From: Morinoia aosen
Lineage: Eukaryota; Arthropoda; Malacostraca; Amphipoda; Talitridae
Length of the DNA stretch: 64,000 bases
Direction: 5' to 3'
Assembly (NCBI GenBank): GCA_030386875.1
Contig: CM059557.1
Location: forward strand, 56,932,514-56,996,513
The notes beneath the pieces are model-generated. The model did not search any database, had not been told where the DNA came from, and saw only the letters and a list, made by a program, of their open reading frames with translations. Numbering within the stretch: the first letter of the stretch is position 1; each line of letters begins with the position of its first letter. Positions 48,627 through 59,719 of this stretch are shown piece after piece. The position numbers were made by a program, and so were the translations under genes.

Positions 48627-48920
48627 CTGCGCCACGGTAGAGAAAAGAAGGTAGGTTCTAACCAGTCTTTTTTTCGTTGACGGTGTGGTTTTACTGACGT
48701 CACGCCAACGAACCAATAGCAGCGCTCATATAGCATCTGGTAGCACTGATACCCCCAAATCTGGCTCCACTATTGGCCTATCGACATGGCGTTTTGGTGA
48801 CGTCATTAAGTTTGCTAGAAATATTGAAATAAAGCCTCTCTATTGGCTTCCCGAACAAGAGGAGGTGTATTTTCTCCAATTGAAATGACCCTACCTTGTT
48901 TCTTCTACCGTGAACTGCGC
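48627..48920. mobile_element. Palindromic MITE with paired TGACGTCA and CCAAT motifs
   Basis: The outer arms are inverted: CACGGTAGAGAAAAGAAGGT near 48632-48651 and, on the minus strand, CACGGTAGAAGAAACAAGGT from about 48912. Inner arms also pair. TGACGTCA (48695-48702) with CCAAT (48713-48717) mirrors TGACGTCA (48798-48805) with ATTGG (48772-48776). A further ATTGG lies at 48842-48846. The whole is a foldback of about 290 bp without coding capacity. The TGACGTCA octamers match the CREB/ATF site. Whether they act is unknown. A clear target-site duplication was not found. Confidence 0.6.
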
Positions 48921-49069
48921 CCCTCCCGTTGGGAATGCCATAAAACGGATAAGTATATCACATCTTTGAAGCACGGTAGTCAGATCAAGCTAGTAGCCCT
49001 GCTACGGACCGCTGCTAGAACCGGAAGTATTTTACCTAATAATACCCTTGGTGTGTTTATTTATTTGTT

Positions 49070-49215
49070 TGGTGTCCGCTTCTTCCTTCTCTCTGTAACG
49101 CTCTTAAGGATGCTTAATGACCCTATCTGTGATAAGAGTTTCTCCAGTGCACGAGTATAAAATCACAGGTACTATTAGGATGGACATGTTAATTTTTCAT
49201 CCCCATCTGGAAAAT
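49070..49215 (+). repeat. Dispersed repeat, copy 2
   Basis: It aligns with 45656-45799 in the same orientation. It begins 150 bp after the palindromic MITE, so the two might be parts of one larger element. Copy 1, however, lacks the MITE. Confidence 0.65.
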
Positions 49216-50130
49216 ATCGCTCATTGAGAAGAACAACGTCACAAGTCGAAATTCTTGATTATCAGGGGAAGTGATTTTATCTCTGCAAACTGCTTTATGG
49301 AATTAGTTTAGATCGAAAAAAGGAATCCTTCCTATCGGTCAATTTTGAAGGTACGGTTATGACCGTTTTAGCAAAATACGAAGAACAATATTGCAAATTT
49401 AACAGTATGGATAAGTATATTTTCCAAAATTTTGAGCTATGACGTTTTTCTTCTCAATTAGCGATTTATTCAAGAAAAATATAGAATCCCGTCATTTTAG
49501 CCCGAGGCGTGTAATTAGTTCATCATTAAATGAATCAATTCTCGACTGCATCTACATAAGTGATTTTTTTGACTTTGTGACATATTGCAATGGCAAAAGT
49601 TATTAGTTTGAAAAGAAACACTTTAAATACACGCCAAAATGTACACTACATACAGATAAATGGCAGTTAAATCCCTGGAGTGTTATGCGTAGAGTTTTTC
49701 GCATAGCGGCCAGCTTATGTGAGGAGAGTAAGTTGATATTGCTTTGATCTCATGACCCCGCAGTGGGGCAATCGACAGTAAAAGTCTACTTATTGCCTTT
49801 CCTGAACACTTGAAATGGTGATACATGCAAACCTGAACTGCCATTCATTAAAGCTTTCTTTAGCTGTTGACACGAGCGATCTTTGGAGAACGTAGTTTGC
49901 ATTCAAGTCAATTTTTCGTATATTATTAGAATAAGCTGACTCAAACGCGTCGTGGTCATGTCTTTTTCTCTTCAGGGGTTCTCTTTGCTTGATTTAATAA
50001 TATATTTAACTCAGAACTTAGCTTTGTCTTTAAAAGAGAAAATACTACCAACTTTTTAATTTCAAATTCCTGTTAATATAGTGAACGTATCCACGATACG
50101 TCAGACAGTATTTATCGAGCGTAAGCCACA

Positions 50131-50192
50131 GATGGTTGTAGATACTTCAAAGAACGCGGTGTCACGCGTTCTTTAAAGCATCTACAGCCATC
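50131..50192. repeat. Near-perfect 28-bp-arm hairpin
   Basis: The left arm (50131-50158, starting GATGGTTGTAGATACTTCAA) and right arm (50165-50192, ending ATCTACAGCCATC) surround GTGTCA. On the plus strand 25 pairs are Watson-Crick, one is G-U and two are A-C mismatches. On the minus strand the two A-C become G-U pairs and only one mismatch is left. The size resembles a short pre-miRNA stem, but the loop is small. A tiny foldback element is the main alternative. Confidence 0.7.
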
Positions 50193-51039
50193 ACAGTAAA
50201 CACGGCAGCAGCAGCACCTATTTGAACAATTTTAAGCTCAAAATGAAGGATTAACATAAAATCCGAATTGCATCCACTGTCGTAGTGATGAAGAGCTAAT
50301 TTTTCAAACATAGTTATTACTCCCAGAGCATAAGCGTTTAAATTACGTAAATTTTAACGTCCAAGCGTAAAATCACGTTCGTAAAACGCAAGAGCAGTCG
50401 CATGGTTCTCGAGTTCCTCCGTCAATTCGCAATAAACTGATTGTTTGGTTGCTTCTTTTTTGATGAGTTTATTCGCTGCTACGCCAAAGTCTGCTCTTCC
50501 GCTGCTCCTTATATACTACTCTGCCTCTATACTCTTCTGCGTTTCCCTATTCAACGGGCGTCGGTACTTTTACGAGTATTTTACAAAATTCTCTCCCGTA
50601 TAAATAACATGTTCCTGAAAAACAATCACTTTTGCAAACTATTGTTTCCGGTTAAAAGAATGCACGATTATCCTGTTGAACTTGCATTGCCGAACCTGGC
50701 ATAATCTTATTAACTTATCTTAACCTAATCTGCCTTAACATATCCTAAACTAAGCTAACCTAACTATTTGCTACTAATCTGACTCGTTAACTTGTAGCTA
50801 ACGACAGTTACGTTAGAGGATCAAACTTTGCAAGCTGCACCAAAACGACACACTGAAATCTTTCAAAATCTGGCCAGAGATCCAATCTCGCTGCTTATCG
50901 CGCCAGGCGGTTGTGTGAAAAGATGGCAGAAAAACTTGGTGAGGCGCACTGTGTGTGACTGATGTATCTGTGATACGGGCTTTCTCAACGGCAATGACGA
51001 ATTTTCGCTCATGAAACTACTGTACACCTTTTTCACTTC

Positions 51040-51130
51040 AAATTAATCTAAGTCAAGTTCAATTTAATCCAAGTCAAGTTCAAATTAATTCGAGCAAGTT
51101 CAAATTAATCCGAGTCAAGTTCAAATTAAT
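51040..51130. repeat. 21-bp tandem repeat CAAGTTCAAATTAATCCGAGT
   Basis: Four to five copies with few changes. Confidence 0.8.
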
Positions 51131-51764
51131 CCAACCCTCAGTTGAGTTATAAAATGACATAACAATTTGTTAATTTCAGTGTTTTGTGTTAAAAATGTAT
51201 CCATTGGATGTTATAAGCATGACAGGTTTCGAGGATATATTTACACTCGTAGATATTTATGCACCTGAAATTTCACTTTATCACATCTATGAAATCATAT
51301 ACATGCAAATACAAAAGAATATTATTGGACTATATGTAGATTTAGTCGTTAAAAGGAATATAAAAATGCGATTCACTGAGTACTAATGTACGATTCCGTT
51401 CAATTACAATTTATACTTGTACATTACTACCCAGATACATTCTTGCATCAGCAATATAAATGTTGCCCTCCATTCTAATTCCGTGTTATTCAATGTGAAG
51501 AAATGAAGGATCCACTTACAATACACAATAATAACACAAGAAACAATGTTTCTAACTTTAATACTGATTTTATTTGTGTGTGTTTACAATTCAAAATATA
51601 ATTCAAAATATTATACCGCGCACACTGAAAACCTTCGCAACTGAAAAGAGTGTAGTGTGAATGTAGTGCACGGTGTACCTTTTTGTAAACTGAAGGTAAA
51701 AATCTGGTGTCAAACTGGTAAGTGTTTCCGATTCGATGAAAGAATATCCTATTAAACTAATTCA

Positions 51765-52290
51765 AGAGTTACACACATAACCTACAAGAGTTACTCACAT
51801 AACCTACAAGAGTTACACACATAACCTACAAGAGCTACACACATAACCTACAAGTGTTACACACATAACCTACAAGAGTTACACACATAACCTACAAGAG
51901 TTACACACATAACCTACAAGAGTTACACACATAACCTACAAGAGTTACTCACATAACCTACAAGAGTTACACACATAACCTTCAAGAGTTACACACATAA
52001 CCTACAAGAGTTACTCACATAACCTACAAGAGTTACACACATAACCTACAAGAGTTACACACATAACCTACAAGAGATACACACATAACCTACAAGAGTT
52101 ACACACATAACCTACAAGAGTTACACACATAACCTACAAGAGTTACACACATAACCTACAAGAGTTACACACATAACCTACAAGAGTTACACACATAACC
52201 TACAAGAGTTACACACATAACCTACAAGAGTTACACACATAACCTACAAGAGTTACACACATAACCTACAAGAGTTACACACATAACCTG
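51765..52290. repeat. 22-bp minisatellite, about 24 copies
   Basis: The unit is CATAACCTACAAGAGTTACA plus CA. Copies are nearly identical, with rare GAGCTA, GTGTTA, CTTCAAG and TTACTCA variants, so the array is young or well homogenised. Confidence 0.95.
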
Positions 52291-52479
52291 CAACACAATT
52301 CATCGCTTTAACTGACTGTGCTCTCACAACGGACGCCATGGCTCACCACGTCTACCACGAGTTTTAGGTAGACAAACACGCACCACTGTGGTGAGCTTCA
52401 TATCTACTGAAGCAAGCGTAGCTTCCATGCTCCTGGGTGATGTAGAGAGTAAACCAGACTTCAGTTTTGCTCCAGCACC

Positions 52480-52680
52480 CATCCTTGCCCGCATACCTCC
52501 TCATTCCTCCGTGTCTCTTTGCCCTCGTCCCTACCCCTCCTTCTTGTCTCCGTGCCCTCCCCTAGCCCCGGCACCTCCCGCTGCCCCCACACTCCGCCAT
52601 GCCCCCACTCCCGTGTTAGCCCCCGCCCCCCGCCTTGCCCCCACTCCCGTGTTTGCCCCAGGGCTCCCGAAAGATGAGTC
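52480..52680. repeat. C-rich low-complexity tract with about 40-bp repetition
   Basis: TTGCCCCCACTCCCGTGTTA-like words recur. A 219-codon plus-strand frame (52388-53047) and minus-strand frames pass through the tract. They are Pro/Ala- or Gly/Arg-rich with no domain and are not called as genes. Confidence 0.6.
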
Positions 52681-52909
52681 TCAAATAGACCCTGCAACCA
52701 CAATCAGGTGCCGCCAACTTACTGACGCCCCAACACCTCGTCCATTGTGCTCTCGTATTGACCTCTACGCTGGACGCAATAAGGGCACAAGTCGCTCGGT
52801 CGCAGAGCTGAGGCTTCGCACCGCGGGGCTGGGACAATGCGAGCACCCGGCTCTATTACATGGCTGGTGCCTCCAGGATGTTTTTCAAAATCACTTTGGA
52901 CAATTTCCA

Positions 52910-52985
52910 TGTTTGATGAGAGAGCTTGCATGTTTGATGAGAGCGCTTGCATGTTTGATGAGAGCGCTTACATGTTTGATGAGTG
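52910..52985. repeat. 21-bp repeat GCATGTTTGATGAGAGCGCTT
   Basis: Four direct copies, the last ending GAGTGCACC. Confidence 0.85.
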
Positions 52986-53199
52986 CACCTCTAAATGGTG
53001 ATAACGCGGCGGTGACGCGCCAGTTCATCAGGAGTGCTTGTGTCTAAACTTGAAATATTGCCTTAAACTTTGCCTTCCTTTTTGATGGACTTGCTCACTT
53101 TGCTGAATTAAGGTCCATTTTATGAGCAGCGAGGATTAAAAGGAAATTTGCATAGTTAGCAAGATTAGGTGGCTTGTTTGTCTTAATTAGGAGCTTGCA

Positions 53200-54400
53200 A
53201 GCCGCTCTGGTGACTAGTGCGGAGCTGTGCCTGGTGTGGAGTTGTGAACAGAGTTGAGAAGTAGTAACTAGTAAAGAAAGTTTGTAAGATCAAGTTTGCG
53301 GTTCATTTGATGTTTCGCAATTCGGCAGTTGCCATTTAAACTGGCCTAACTGACTATATGAGAGAACAAAACCTGTCTTACGGGTTTCGGTACAGATAAG
53401 TGTTCAGTGATGTACATTGCAACTGCTGATAAACAAACGACGTAGGCAATCAAGAAATTTTCGTGTCATTTTCGCTACAGACCTCAAACATGACCTGCGT
53501 GCAGAAAGATCAGTGAGAATGCAAGCAGAAAATTTCATTTCATTGGAAAAACTTGAATTTGAACAACACAACAGCTCCATTCTGTAAGCGACACTCCTCA
53601 CCACACCTCAAACACGCAGTGCAATTCTGGCCTCTATCATTGCCAGATATCAACGAAATGCAGAGAATAGAGCGTAAAGTCACGCAAATGATTCTACCGC
53701 TTCGAAACCACCACAAGGAATTAAAATAATTTCATAGCGAACGTCCGTACCCAAAATGTTGACAAGAATTTGTTGAGAATTATATTTTTATTTTTTTAAT
53801 CCCCTATAGGGCTTTAAATTGTTTCTAGTTTAAATAATCTAAAACCATTTGCAGAACAATATTTATATCCGCTGCAACACGGAACGCATTCAAAAATCGT
53901 CGTGGGTATAACAGAAAACCAAATTTTAAAATTTTTTGAAGTTTTGAATCGATTGCTGACCAGAGTTCCAAGGGGATGCTGAGAGGGAAAAATATTCCGT
54001 GCGTGATTTATTAGGCAAAATTCGAATCTATTTGTATTTTTTATGTTCATTGAAATTTATTGTCTTTCATCAGAAGTTGATAATGTCTCTCGTAACAAAG
54101 CGTTAATCAAAGAAGAAGCTAGTAACTCGGAAGGTAATAACTAGTACAGACACTAGTGGCTGATGTGAAGGCTTGTTAATGCGGAAACCAGTGGCTACTT
54201 TGGAGGTTTGTGACTATGATGGGAGCTAGTGACTAGAGTGAGAATGAGTTCATTGGGTAGGTACGGACGGCAAAGATACGCGAATTAATGTTGGATGAAT
54301 AGGAAAGAGAGGAAAACTAGTAACTAAAATGAAAGCTAGTAACTAGGGGGGAGAACTAATATACATACGGCAGAAACTTGTTTTTAGATAAACGTTAGTG
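53200..54400. repeat. Scattered ACTAGTAACTAG-like motifs
   Basis: Words such as GTAGTAACTAGTAAAG, CTAGTAACTCGGAAGG, AATAACTAGTACAG, ACTAGTAACTAAAATG and CTAGTAACTAGGGG are scattered in otherwise unique sequence. They thicken toward the 30-bp array that starts at 54403. Similar words flank the 21-bp array at 57.6-57.95 kb. Confidence 0.5.
53400..53730 (+). pseudogene. LINE (CR1/L2-like) RT C-terminal scrap
   Basis: The plus strand encodes SSPHLKHAVQFWPLSLPDIN followed by EMQRIERKVTQMILPLRNHH (about 53590-53720). This matches the thumb region of CR1/L2-like LINEs, usually read as RPHLEYxVQxWSP...IExxERVQRRATKMxxxLRN. A stop after KELK ends the frame and no RT palm motifs are left. The element lies on the opposite strand to the LINE remnant at 30.0-31.0 kb and is probably a separate insertion. 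Confidence 0.65.
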
Positions 54401-54402
54401 GG

Positions 54403-56440
54403 ATGGCTGGAGCCGGTAACCAGTTAGTTGGTATGGCTGGAGCCAGTGACCAGTTAGTGGGTATGGCTGGAGCCAGTAACCAGTTAGTGGGTATGGCTGG
54501 AGTCAGTGACCAGTTAGTGGGTATGGCTGGAGCCAGTGACCAGTTAGTGGGTATGGCTGGAGCCAGGGACCAGTTAGTGGTATGGCTGGAGCCAGTGACC
54601 AGTTAGTTGGTATGGCTGGAGCCAGTGACCAGTTAGTGGGTAGGGCTGGAGCCAGTGACCAGTTAGTTGGCATGGCTGGAGCCAGTGACCAGTTAGTGGG
54701 TATGGCTGGAGCCAGTGACCAGTTAGTGGGTATGGCTGGAGCCAGGGACCAGTTAGTGGGTATGGCTGGAGCCAGTGACCAGTTAGTGGGCATGGCTGGA
54801 GCCAGTGACCAGTTAGTGGGTATGGCTGGAGCCAGTGACCAGTTAGTGGGTATGGCTGGAGCCAGTGACCAGTTAGTGGGTATGGCTGGAGCCAGTGACC
54901 AGTTAGTGGGTATGGCTGGAGCCAGTGACCAGTTAGTGTGTATGGCTGGAGCCAGTGACCAGTTAGTGGGCATGGCTGGAGCCAGTGACCAGTTAGTGGG
55001 TATGGCTGGAGCCAGTGACCAGTTAGTGGGTATGGCTGGAGCCAGTGACCAGTTAGTGGGTATGGCTGGAGCCAGTGACCAGTTAATGGGTATGGCTGGA
55101 GCCAGTGACCAGTTAGTTGGCATTGATGGAGCCAGTGACCAGTTGGTGGGTATGGCTGGAGCCAGTGACCAGTTAGTGGGTATGGCTGGAGCCAGTGACC
55201 AGTTAGTGGGTATGGCTGGAGCCAGTAACCAGTTAGTGGGTATGGCTGGAGCCGGTAACCAGTTAGTGGGTATGGCTGGAGCCAGTGACCAGTTAGTTGG
55301 TATGGCTGGAGCCAGTAACCAGTTAGTGAGTATGGCTGAAGCCAGTGACCAGTTAGTGGGTATGGCTGGAGCCAGTGACCAGTTAGTGGGTATGGCTGGA
55401 GCCAGTAACCAGTTAGTGGGTATGGCTGGAGTCAGTGACCAGTTAGTGGGTATGGCTGGAGCCAGTGACCAGTTAGTGGGTATGGCTGGAGCCAGGGACC
55501 AGTTAGTGGTATGGCTGGAGCCAGTGACCAGTTAGTTGGTATGGCTGGAGCCAGTGACCAGTTAGTGGGTAGGGCTGGAGCCAGTGACCAGTTAGTTGGC
55601 ATGGCTGGAGCCAGTGACCAGTTAGTGGGTATGGCTGGAGCCAGTGACCAGTTAGTGGGTATGGCTGGAGCCAGGGACCAGTTAGTGGGTATGGCTGGAG
55701 CCAGTGACCAGTTAGTGGGCATGGCTGGAGCCAGTGACCAGTTAGTGGGTATGGCTGGAGCCAGTGACCAGTTAGTGGGTATGGCTGGAGCCAGTGACCA
55801 GTTAGTGGGTATGGCTGGAGCCAGTGACCAGTTAGTGGGTATGGCTGGAGCCAGTGACCAGTTAGTGTGTATGGCTGGAGCCAGTGACCAGTTAGTGGGC
55901 ATGGCTGGAGCCAGTGACCAGTTAGTGGGTATGGCTGGAGCCAGTGACCAGTTAGTGGGTATGGCTGGAGCCAGTGACCAGTTAGTGGGTATGGCTGGAG
56001 CCAGTGACCAGTTAATGGGTATGGCTGGAGCCAGTGACCAGTTAGTTGGCATTGATGGAGCCAGTGACCAGTTGGTGGGTATGGCTGGAGCCAGTGACCA
56101 GTTAGTGGGTATGGCTGGAGCCAGTGACCAGTTAGTGGGTATGGCTGGAGCCAGTAACCAGTTAGTGGGTATGGCTGGAGCCGGTAACCAGTTAGTGGGT
56201 ATGGCTGGAGCCAGTGACCAGTTAGTTGGTATGGCTGGAGCCAGTAACCAGTTAGTGAGTATGGCTGAAGCCAGTGACCAGTTAGTGGGTATGGCTGGAG
56301 CCAGTGACCAGTTAGTGGGCATGGCTGGAGCCAGTGACCAGTTAGTGAGTATGGCTGAAGCCGGTAACCAGTTAGTTGATATGGCTGGAGACGGTAACCA
56401 GTTAGTTGGTATGGCTGAAGCCGGTAACCAGTTAGTTTAT
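54403..56440. repeat. 30-bp minisatellite, about 68 copies, with a 929-bp duplication
   Basis: The unit is GGTATGGCTGGAGCCAGTGA plus CCAGTTAGTG. Unit order shows a large block duplicated at 929-bp spacing (31 units minus 1 bp). The same 1-bp deletion (TTAGTGGTATGG near 54577 and 55506) and the same rare variants (GTGTATGG, GGCATTGATGG, TTAATGGG) occur in the same order in both halves. Frames open on both strands (206-321 codons) are by-products of the ten-codon unit. Confidence 0.95.
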
Positions 56441-56690
56441 TTTTTTGTCCGTTCTAATTTTTTCTTTCACGACTGAAATTATGTTCTTAGGAATCATTCT
56501 AATGAGATACTTAGTCTAAGCTGTCACCGGTTTCGTACAGGGAGTCAGTTACGTAAATTCAATACTCTTTGGGTAACACGGTAATTCAATAGAAACATCT
56601 TGTAGACAAGAATATCGCTAAATCAGAATGAAAAGTGAGTTTTTCACCCTTTATGCTAATTTCCAGATAGGTTATTTTCAATGCCATAAA

Positions 56691-56881
56691 CCAGGGGATC
56701 GCAATCTTTTCTTCATCCCGCACCCTAAAGAAATTTCATTCAAACCTCTCACTCCTTGAAATACAAATGTCAACATATAGCCAATATCTTAGCATTTACC
56801 TGGACTGTCCTCGCACCCCCTGGAATATCGTTTCGCACCCCCAGGGGGTGCGAACCCTCAAATTTAGAACCTTTGCCGTAG
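56691..56881. mobile_element. hAT-like nonautonomous element with internal palindrome
   Basis: The left side CAGGGGATCGCAATCTTTTC with CGCACCC resembles the CAGGGGTTCNCAACC start of many hAT MITEs. The right side reads, on the minus strand, AAAGGTTCTAAATTTGAGGG followed by TTCGCACCCCC. Inside is a perfect palindrome, TTCGCACCCCC-A-GGGGGTGCGAA (56832-56854). TIR identity is only moderate and no target duplication was confirmed. Confidence 0.5.
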
Positions 56882-57224
56882 ATGTAGGCTTTGAGTTAAA
56901 TGCACACACTCTTATTTAAGTAATCGCCACAAAAAATGAGCAACGCAATCAAACGGTGATATTGAGGGAAGGCATTCATTTCAACTCGCAAGTCTTCACA
57001 CCTGCCCTGAGAGCAGACTTTGGGCTTGTCGGAGGTGCGGTGATAACATCGACCTGAACCATCTGGCTTCTGCAAAGTTCAGAACATAAATGATTAACGC
57101 TCACCAGGGTCCGAAAGTGTAACGACAAATTATGAATCCTACGTATAATTTCTGTCCAATGAATTCGAATATAAACTGCCATACGTTGAGAAACACTGAA
57201 GTTTATTTATTCCTCGAAGCGTCT

Positions 57225-57370
57225 TGTTGACAGGGCATCCGTTACAAACACATACATCTTATACGTAAACATTTAACCGTTACGAACACCTACTTCCGTT
57301 ACGAAGACATTCATTCGTTACAAACACATTCATCCTTTACTGACACAGTTATCCCTTACGAACACATTCA
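57225..57370. repeat. Degenerate CGTTACAAACACATTCAT repeat
   Basis: Six or more copies of CGTTACRAACACATTCATC-like words lie about 22-28 bp apart, moderately diverged. Confidence 0.7.
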
Positions 57371-57589
57371 CCACGAGCAGAGAAAACATCCGAACTGAGC
57401 AGAAGTTTTGGAAGAGTTGCAGAATAAATTGTACAGATGCTCTGATGTTTGCCGTGGGCACATCTCTTACGACTCCGAGTGGTTCTTTTTGGTGTATAAT
57501 GGATACGAGAGCACACACACTCCCTCATCTCAAGGCTGGGGTTATTCGTGCACGAGCGTAGCAGTGTTGCTACTATAAGCCACAACACT

Positions 57590-57957
57590 AGGGCGAGAAA
57601 ACTATCCACTAGTGACGGAAAACTAGTCACTCGGGCGGGAACACTAGCAACTAAGACGGAAGTACTAGGAACTAACTGGGAGCACTAGTAACTAGGGCGA
57701 AAGAACTAGTAACTTCGACAGGAGTATTGGCAACTGCGGCGAAAATACCAGTAACTAGGGATTAGGGCGAGAACACTAGTAATAAGAGTTTGAGTTCTTA
57801 TAACTAGTGCGAAAGAACTAGTAAATAAACCTGAAAAACCATAAACCAGGAGGGGAAAGTCACTAAATAGACCGTGATAACTAGTACCTATAGGGGGAGA
57901 AACTAGTAACTAGCACGGGATAACTAATAAATTGAGCGGAGAAACTAGTGACCGGGG
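57590..57957. repeat. Decayed left shoulder of the 21-bp array
   Basis: ACTAGTAACTAGGGCGAGAA-like units occur with irregular spacing and many changes. They grade into the ordered 21-bp array to the right. Confidence 0.8.
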
Positions 57958-59600
57958 CTGGTGGGCTAATAACTAGGGCGAAGAAACTTGTAACCAGGGC
58001 TGGAGAACTAGCAACCAGGGCAGGAGAACTAGTATCCAGGACCAGAGAACTAGTAACCAGGACCGGAGGACTAGCAACTAGGACCAGAGAACTAGCAACC
58101 ACGACCGGAGAACTAGTAACCAGGACCGGAGGACTAGCAACTAGGACCAGAGAACTAGCAACCACGACCAGAGAACTAGCAACCAGGACCGGAGAACTAG
58201 CGACCAGGACCGGAGAACTAGCAACCAGGACCGGAGAACTAGCAACCAGGACCGGAGAACTAGCAGCCAGGACTAGAGAACTAGCAACCAGGACCGGAGA
58301 ACTAGCAGCCAGGACCGGAGAACTAACAGCCAGGACCGGAGAACTAGCAACCAGGACCGGAGAACTAGCAACCAGGACCGGAGAACTGGCAACCAGGACC
58401 GGAGAACTAGCAACCAGGACCGGAGAACTAGCAGCCAGGACCGGAGAACTAGCAGGCAGGACCGGAGAACTAGCAACCAGGACCGGAGCACTAGCAGCCA
58501 GGACCGGAGAACTAGTAGCCAAGACCGGAGAACTAGCAACCAGGACCAGAGAACTAGCAACCAGGACCGGAGAACTAGCAGCCAGGACTAGAGAACTGGC
58601 AACCAGGACTAAAGAACCAGCAGCCAGGACCGGAGAACTAGCAGCCAGGACTAGAGAAATAGCACCTAAGGACCGGAGAACTAGCGACCAGGACCGGAGA
58701 ACTAGCAGCCAGGACCGGAGAACTAGCGACCAGGACCAAAGAAATAGCAACCAGGACCGGAGAACTAGCAACCAGGACCGGAGAACTAGCAGCCAGGACT
58801 AGAGAACTAGCCACCAGGACCGGAGAACTAGCAGCCAGGACCAGAGAACTAGCAGCCAGGGCAAGAGAACCAGTAACCAGGACCAGAGAACTAGCAACCA
58901 GGACCGGAGAACTAGCAGCCAGGACTAGAGAACTAGCAGCCAGGGCAAGAGAACTAGTAACCAGGACCAGAGAACCAGTAACCAGGACCAGAGAACCAGT
59001 AACCAGGACCAGAGAACCAGTAACCAGGACCAGAGAACCAGTAACCAGGACCAGAGAATCAGCAACCAGGACCAGAGAACCTGCAACCAGGACCAGAGAA
59101 CCAGTAACCAGGACCAGAGAACCAGTAACCAGGACCAGAGAACCAGTAACCAGGACCAGAGAACCAGCAACCAGGACCAGAAAACCAGTAACCAGGACCA
59201 GAGAACCAGCAACCAGGACCAGAGAACCAGTAACCAGGACCAGAGAACCAGTAACCAGGACCAGAGAACCAGTAACCAGGACCAGAGAACCAGTAACCAG
59301 GACCAGAGAACCAGTAACCAGGACCAGAGAACCAGTAACCAGGACCAGAGAACCAGCAACCAGGACCAGAGAACCAGTAACCAGGACCAGAGAACCAGTA
59401 ACCAAGACCAGAGAACTAGTAACCAGGACCAGAGAACCAGTAACCAGGACCAGAGAACCAGCAACCAGGACCAGAGAACCAGTAACCAGGACCAGAGAAC
59501 CAGTAACCAAGACCAGAGAACCAGTAACCAGGACCAGAGAACCAGTAACCAGGACCAGAGAACCAGCAACCAGGACCAGAGAACCAGTAACCAGCACGCG
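57958..59600. repeat. 21-bp minisatellite, about 78 copies, two subfamilies
   Basis: The left subfamily is ACTAGCAACCAGGACCGGAGA. From about 58960 the right subfamily is ACCAGTAACCAGGACCAGAGA and is much more uniform. Three minus-strand frames (up to 339 codons) and one plus-strand frame (284 codons) are open, with products such as SLVLVTG or ELATRTG repeats. This is a seven-codon unit artefact and not evidence of a gene. Confidence 0.95.
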
Positions 59601-59719
59601 AGCAGCAGCAGCGAGCGCAGCAAAACTCGGCCGCCAGCTCCACTGTCGCGCGGCCACGCAGACAAAGACTCAATTTAGCTCCTGCAACTGCGCTGGGATT
59701 GTTTTTATTAGCTTTGCTC

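Larger units (their letters stand above)
49216..51759. other. AT-rich noncoding sequence
   Basis: Apart from the hairpin at 50131-50192 and the 21-bp repeat at 51040-51130 I see no structure. Open frames (66-87 codons) are unremarkable. Confidence 0.45.

Noticed and set aside
50700..50770. Interstitial telomere (CCTAA words)
   Set aside because: AACCTAAT/AACCTAAC words occur but are irregular and mixed with other pentamers. No run of TTAGG-type repeats is present.
52388..53047. 219-codon Pro/Ala-rich ORF
   Set aside because: It passes through a C-rich low-complexity tract and a 21-bp repeat, has competing minus-strand frames and contains no recognisable domain.
57881..59665. Several hydrophobic Leu/Trp/Val or Ser/Val/Leu ORFs that look membrane-like
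   Set aside because: They are three overlapping frames of one 21-bp repeat. Hydrophobicity comes from the unit and not from selection.
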